The translations under genes and the position numbers were made by a program. Positions 13,863-15,827 of a stretch of 15,827 nucleotides of DNA are shown piece by piece. Source of the DNA: Minisyncoccota bacterium (GTDB taxonomy: Bacteria; Patescibacteriota; Minisyncoccia; Phycocordibacterales; UBA5272). The stretch lies in the NCBI GenBank assembly GCA_022843645.1, contig JALHNF010000011.1:1-15827 (forward strand). The letters are read 5' to 3'. Below the pieces are notes generated by a model. That model was not told the origin of the DNA, searched no databases, and saw only the letters and a list, made by a program, of their open reading frames with translations. Position 1 is the first letter of the stretch; each line of letters starts with the position of its first letter.

Positions 13863-13880
13863 TGTACTACTTTCGGTACA
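13863..13880. promoter_or_regulatory. Dyad operator candidate upstream of the TrmB-like gene
   Basis: TGTAC (13863-13867) and GTACA (13876-13880) form a perfect inverted repeat around 8 bp. Inside it, TACTTTCGGTA (13868-13878) differs by one base from the archaeal TrmB box TACT-N3-AGTA. Its position just upstream of the regulator's start suggests autoregulation. That is inference. Confidence 0.35.
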
Positions 13881-14042
13881 AATACAAGATATAAAGCATT
13901 TAAGGACTTAGAAAACAAAAGTCTTTTTAAGGCAAAGCTCATTTTGTATTCAAGATTGTACAAGTAAGACTTTTTTTGAGACAACACAACAGCTCTCTTT
14001 TAAAGTGGATGTGTTCCCTAACAATTGTGTTATGGAAAAAAT

Positions 14043-14046
14043 GGAG
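14043..14046 (+). promoter_or_regulatory. Shine-Dalgarno deciding the phosphatase start
   Basis: GGAG lies 6 nt before the ATG at 14053. Earlier in-frame starts (GTG 14005, ATG 14032, ATG 14041) have no comparable site, so 14053 is preferred. Confidence 0.5.
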
Positions 14047-14052
14047 AATCAT

Positions 14053-14688
14053 ATGAAAAATAATCCCAAACGTGTTGTGATATGCCGTCATCCTCATAGT
14101 GAGGGAAACGCTATTTCTGATGTGGGTCAACTGCCAGACATATCGCTTGGGAAAGCAACTCACATGTTTGGTTTGAGTCCAAAAGGTGAAGAAGAGCTTA
14201 TGCGTGCTCCCATAAATGTAAGGTCAGCATTTCCTGAGCTTTTCGATGCCTATTTTGTGTCAGAGTATCTGCGGACCCAGATACTTCACAACGCACTCTT
14301 TCCTTCTGTGAAACCGTATATTCACGAGCAGCTAAATGAGATGGACCGAGGGGTGCATTGGTTTATGAGCGAAGAGGACATTCGCGCGGAACTTCCATTT
14401 GAAATACAAATGCTTCATGTGAAGGGGAAGCACCATCACAAGTATCTTGGAGGTGAAGGTGTTACGCAATTGCGTGGAAGAGTCCGACAGTTTTTGATGT
14501 GGCTTTCTTGTTATCACAACAACGAAAAGGTTTTCGTAAGTGGGCATGGCTCATGGATGAAAGCTATGTGGTGCATTGTCACTGGTAAGCCGTATCCAGA
14601 GTGGGATTTCAAGAACTGTGAAGCGGTAGTGTATGAAAAAGATGCACAAGGGGAGTTGGTATTCAAGGATCGAGTGCTACTTGCCTAA
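14053..14688 (+). CDS. Histidine phosphatase superfamily (phosphoglycerate-mutase-like) protein
   Basis: These enzymes move phosphate through a phosphohistidine. From ATG 14053 the protein is 211 residues. The catalytic motif is CRHPHSEGN (11-19), with R12 and H13 in the RHG position (Pro replaces Gly) and SEGN in the usual ESxGN place. SEYLRTQ (70-76) supplies the second arginine (R74). LNEMDRGVHW (94-103) supplies the acidic residue (E96), and VSGHGSWMK (162-170) supplies the second catalytic His (H165). A HHH run (127-129) precedes LGGEG, where the family usually has a PGGES turn. The substrate cannot be told from sequence. It lies divergent from a TrmB-like regulator and upstream of proS, separated from proS by a terminator. 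Confidence 0.85.
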   Translation: MKNNPKRVVICRHPHSEGNAISDVGQLPDISLGKATHMFGLSPKGEEELMRAPINVRSAFPELFDAYFVSEYLRTQILHNALFPSVKPYIHEQLNEMDRGVHWFMSEEDIRAELPFEIQMLHVKGKHHHKYLGGEGVTQLRGRVRQFLMWLSCYHNNEKVFVSGHGSWMKAMWCIVTGKPYPEWDFKNCEAVVYEKDAQGELVFKDRVLLA

Positions 14689-14711
14689 AAATAGAGCATC
14701 AAAAAAACTTG

Positions 14712-14746
14712 AGATTCGAGGACAAACACTCTCCTCGAATCTTTCT
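14712..14746 (+). terminator. Rho-independent terminator between the phosphatase gene and proS
   Basis: gattcgagga (14713-14722) pairs with tcctcgaatc (14732-14741) over 10 bp, extended by one A-T pair, with a 9-nt loop. The stem is followed by tttctatt on the plus strand and preceded by a run of seven A, so it could work in both directions. Confidence 0.85.
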
Positions 14747-14776
14747 ATTGCATGTGCACAAAACGATAATTACACG

Positions 14777-14782
14777 TATAAT
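14777..14782 (+). promoter_or_regulatory. -10 box of proS
   Basis: A perfect TATAAT lies 12 nt before the proS ATG at 14794, so the leader would be about 5 nt. TGCACA (14755-14760) is a possible -35 with a 16-bp spacer, matching 4 of 6 consensus bases. Confidence 0.55.
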
Positions 14783-14793
14783 CCGTAGTATAT

Positions 14794-15827
14794 ATGTTGC
14801 AATCACACCTTTTTACAAAAACACGCAAAGAGGCTCCGGCAGATGAGGTTTCAAAGAACGCGCAGCTTCTTATTCGTGCGGGTTACGTGTACAAGGAAAT
14901 GGCTGGTGCGTATGTGTACCTTCCTTTAGGACTCAAGGTTTTTAATAATATCGTATCTGTAATACGTGAGGAGATGAATGCTATTGGCGGGCAAGAGCTT
15001 ACAATGACTGCGCTTCAGGACAAAGAAGTATGGAACAAGACAGGGCGCTTTAGTGATGACGTTGTTGATGTGTGGTTTAAGACCAAACTCAAAAATGAAA
15101 CAGAGGTAGGGCTTGGGTTTACGCATGAAGAACCAATCACTAACATGATGCGAAACTATATACATTCATATCGAGATCTGCCCGTGTCTGTATATCAATT
15201 TCAAACTAAATTTAGGAATGAAACTCGCGCGAAATCCGGTATTATGCGCGGAAGAGAGTTTGTGATGAAAGATTTATACTCTTTTTCTCGTACAGAAGAA
15301 GAGCATAATATTTTGTATGAAAAAATAAAGCAGGCGTATGTCACGGTCTTTAATCGTCTTGGTATTGGTGACAAAACCTATATCACATTTGCTTCAGGGG
15401 GCTCGTTTTCTAAATATTCTCATGAGTTTCAAACTATTTCTGACGCCGGGGAAGATTTGATATATGTTGACGAAGAGAAAAAGATCGCAGTTAATGAAGA
15501 AGTGTTGCAAGACGATGTACTCAAAGATCTAGGTTTAGTGCGAGACAACTTGAAGCAGGTCAAATCGATTGAAGTGGGGAACATATTTTCACTTGGCACA
15601 AAATTTTCTCAAGCATTTGACCTAGAATATGTTGATGAGCAAGGGCAGAAACAGAAAGTAATTATGGGCTCGTATGGTATTGGGCCAGGCCGAGTAATGG
15701 GTACGATTGTTGAGCTTTTGTCTGATGAAAAAGGAATTGTGTGGCCAGAAGCAGTTGCGCCATTCAAAGTCCACCTTCTTTCATTTAAACAAAATGAAAA
15801 AGCAAAAGAAATGTATGACGCATTGAC
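14794..15827 (+). CDS. proS: Prolyl-tRNA synthetase, 5' part (runs off the window)
   Basis: Class II synthetase that charges tRNA-Pro. The frame is open for 344 codons to the window edge. Motif 1 is AGAYVYLPLGLKVFNN (37-52). THEEPIT (110-116) carries the TxE element that binds proline. Motif 2 is KFRNETRAKSGIMRGREFVM (139-158), and motif 3 is MGSYGIGPGRVMGTIVE (291-307). Between motifs 2 and 3, after SHEFQTISDAGED (209-221), a linker of only about 35 residues leads to IEVGNIFSLGTKFS (259-272). Bacterial-type ProRS normally carries the INS editing domain of about 180 residues there, and it is missing. The C-terminal anticodon-binding domain lies beyond the window. There is no Shine-Dalgarno; the ATG lies 12 nt after a perfect -10. 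Confidence 0.95.
   Translation, partial: MLQSHLFTKTRKEAPADEVSKNAQLLIRAGYVYKEMAGAYVYLPLGLKVFNNIVSVIREEMNAIGGQELTMTALQDKEVWNKTGRFSDDVVDVWFKTKLKNETEVGLGFTHEEPITNMMRNYIHSYRDLPVSVYQFQTKFRNETRAKSGIMRGREFVMKDLYSFSRTEEEHNILYEKIKQAYVTVFNRLGIGDKTYITFASGGSFSKYSHEFQTISDAGEDLIYVDEEKKIAVNEEVLQDDVLKDLGLVRDNLKQVKSIEVGNIFSLGTKFSQAFDLEYVDEQGQKQKVIMGSYGIGPGRVMGTIVELLSDEKGIVWPEAVAPFKVHLLSFKQNEKAKEMYDAL

Larger units (their letters stand above)
13853..14052. other. Divergent spacer between the TrmB-like regulator and the histidine phosphatase
   Basis: About 200 bp without a convincing gene. It holds the dyad TGTAC-N8-GTACA (13863-13880), an 8-bp palindrome ACAATTGT near 14020-14028, and the Shine-Dalgarno of the phosphatase. 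In-frame extensions of both flanking genes enter the spacer (ATG at 13987 on minus, GTG at 14005 on plus); I judged both unlikely. No clear sigma70 promoter was found for either gene. Confidence 0.4.

Noticed and set aside
1..15827. CRISPR array, tRNA gene or insertion sequence
   Set aside because: No regularly spaced direct repeats, no cloverleaf with a GTTCRAATC-type arm, and no transposase-like frame were found.

Overview
The window looks like chromosomal sequence from a member of the Candidate Phyla Radiation (Patescibacteria), most likely a Parcubacteria-type genome. This is inferred from the style of the genes: compact and tightly packed, with shortened or degenerate versions of universal proteins (UvrC without a C-terminal helix-hairpin-helix region, PriA without helicase motifs, short delta', ProRS without the editing insert), few Shine-Dalgarno sequences, and a hypothetical protein of a kind I associate with these genomes. 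No search was run, so the exact lineage is open.

Layout. The window opens in the 3' end of an SPFH/band-7 protein, followed by a terminator and uvrC. Next is a ribonucleotide reductase pair (nrdA-nrdB) behind a strong extended -10 promoter that overlaps two DnaA-box-like 9-mers. A D-Ala-D-Ala-ligase-like protein follows and converges with a degenerate priA on the minus strand. priA diverges from mreB across a very short shared promoter region, and mreB is followed 3 bp later by a DNA polymerase III delta' gene. At 10388-11402 lies a self-contained unit: a near-perfect sigma70 promoter, a roughly 250-nt leader that folds around a 25-bp long-range stem, a GC-rich 224-codon hypothetical gene, and a strong terminator. 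The window then continues with frr and rseP in tandem, a minus-strand TrmB-like regulator converging on rseP, a divergent histidine phosphatase, a terminator, and the first 344 codons of proS, which runs off the end.

How the genes fit together. Most genes are housekeeping: DNA repair (uvrC), dNTP supply (nrdAB), replication and restart (delta', priA), cell shape (mreB), translation (frr, proS) and membrane proteolysis (rseP). Several start codons sit only 8-12 nt after a recognisable -10 box, which implies leaderless or nearly leaderless mRNAs. The hypothetical gene at 10676 is different: it has a long structured leader and a Shine-Dalgarno sequence, and that Shine-Dalgarno is perfectly complementary over 8 nt to an anti-Shine-Dalgarno-like stretch inside the leader. 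This leader plus its GC-rich gene is the best candidate for an undescribed system in the window.
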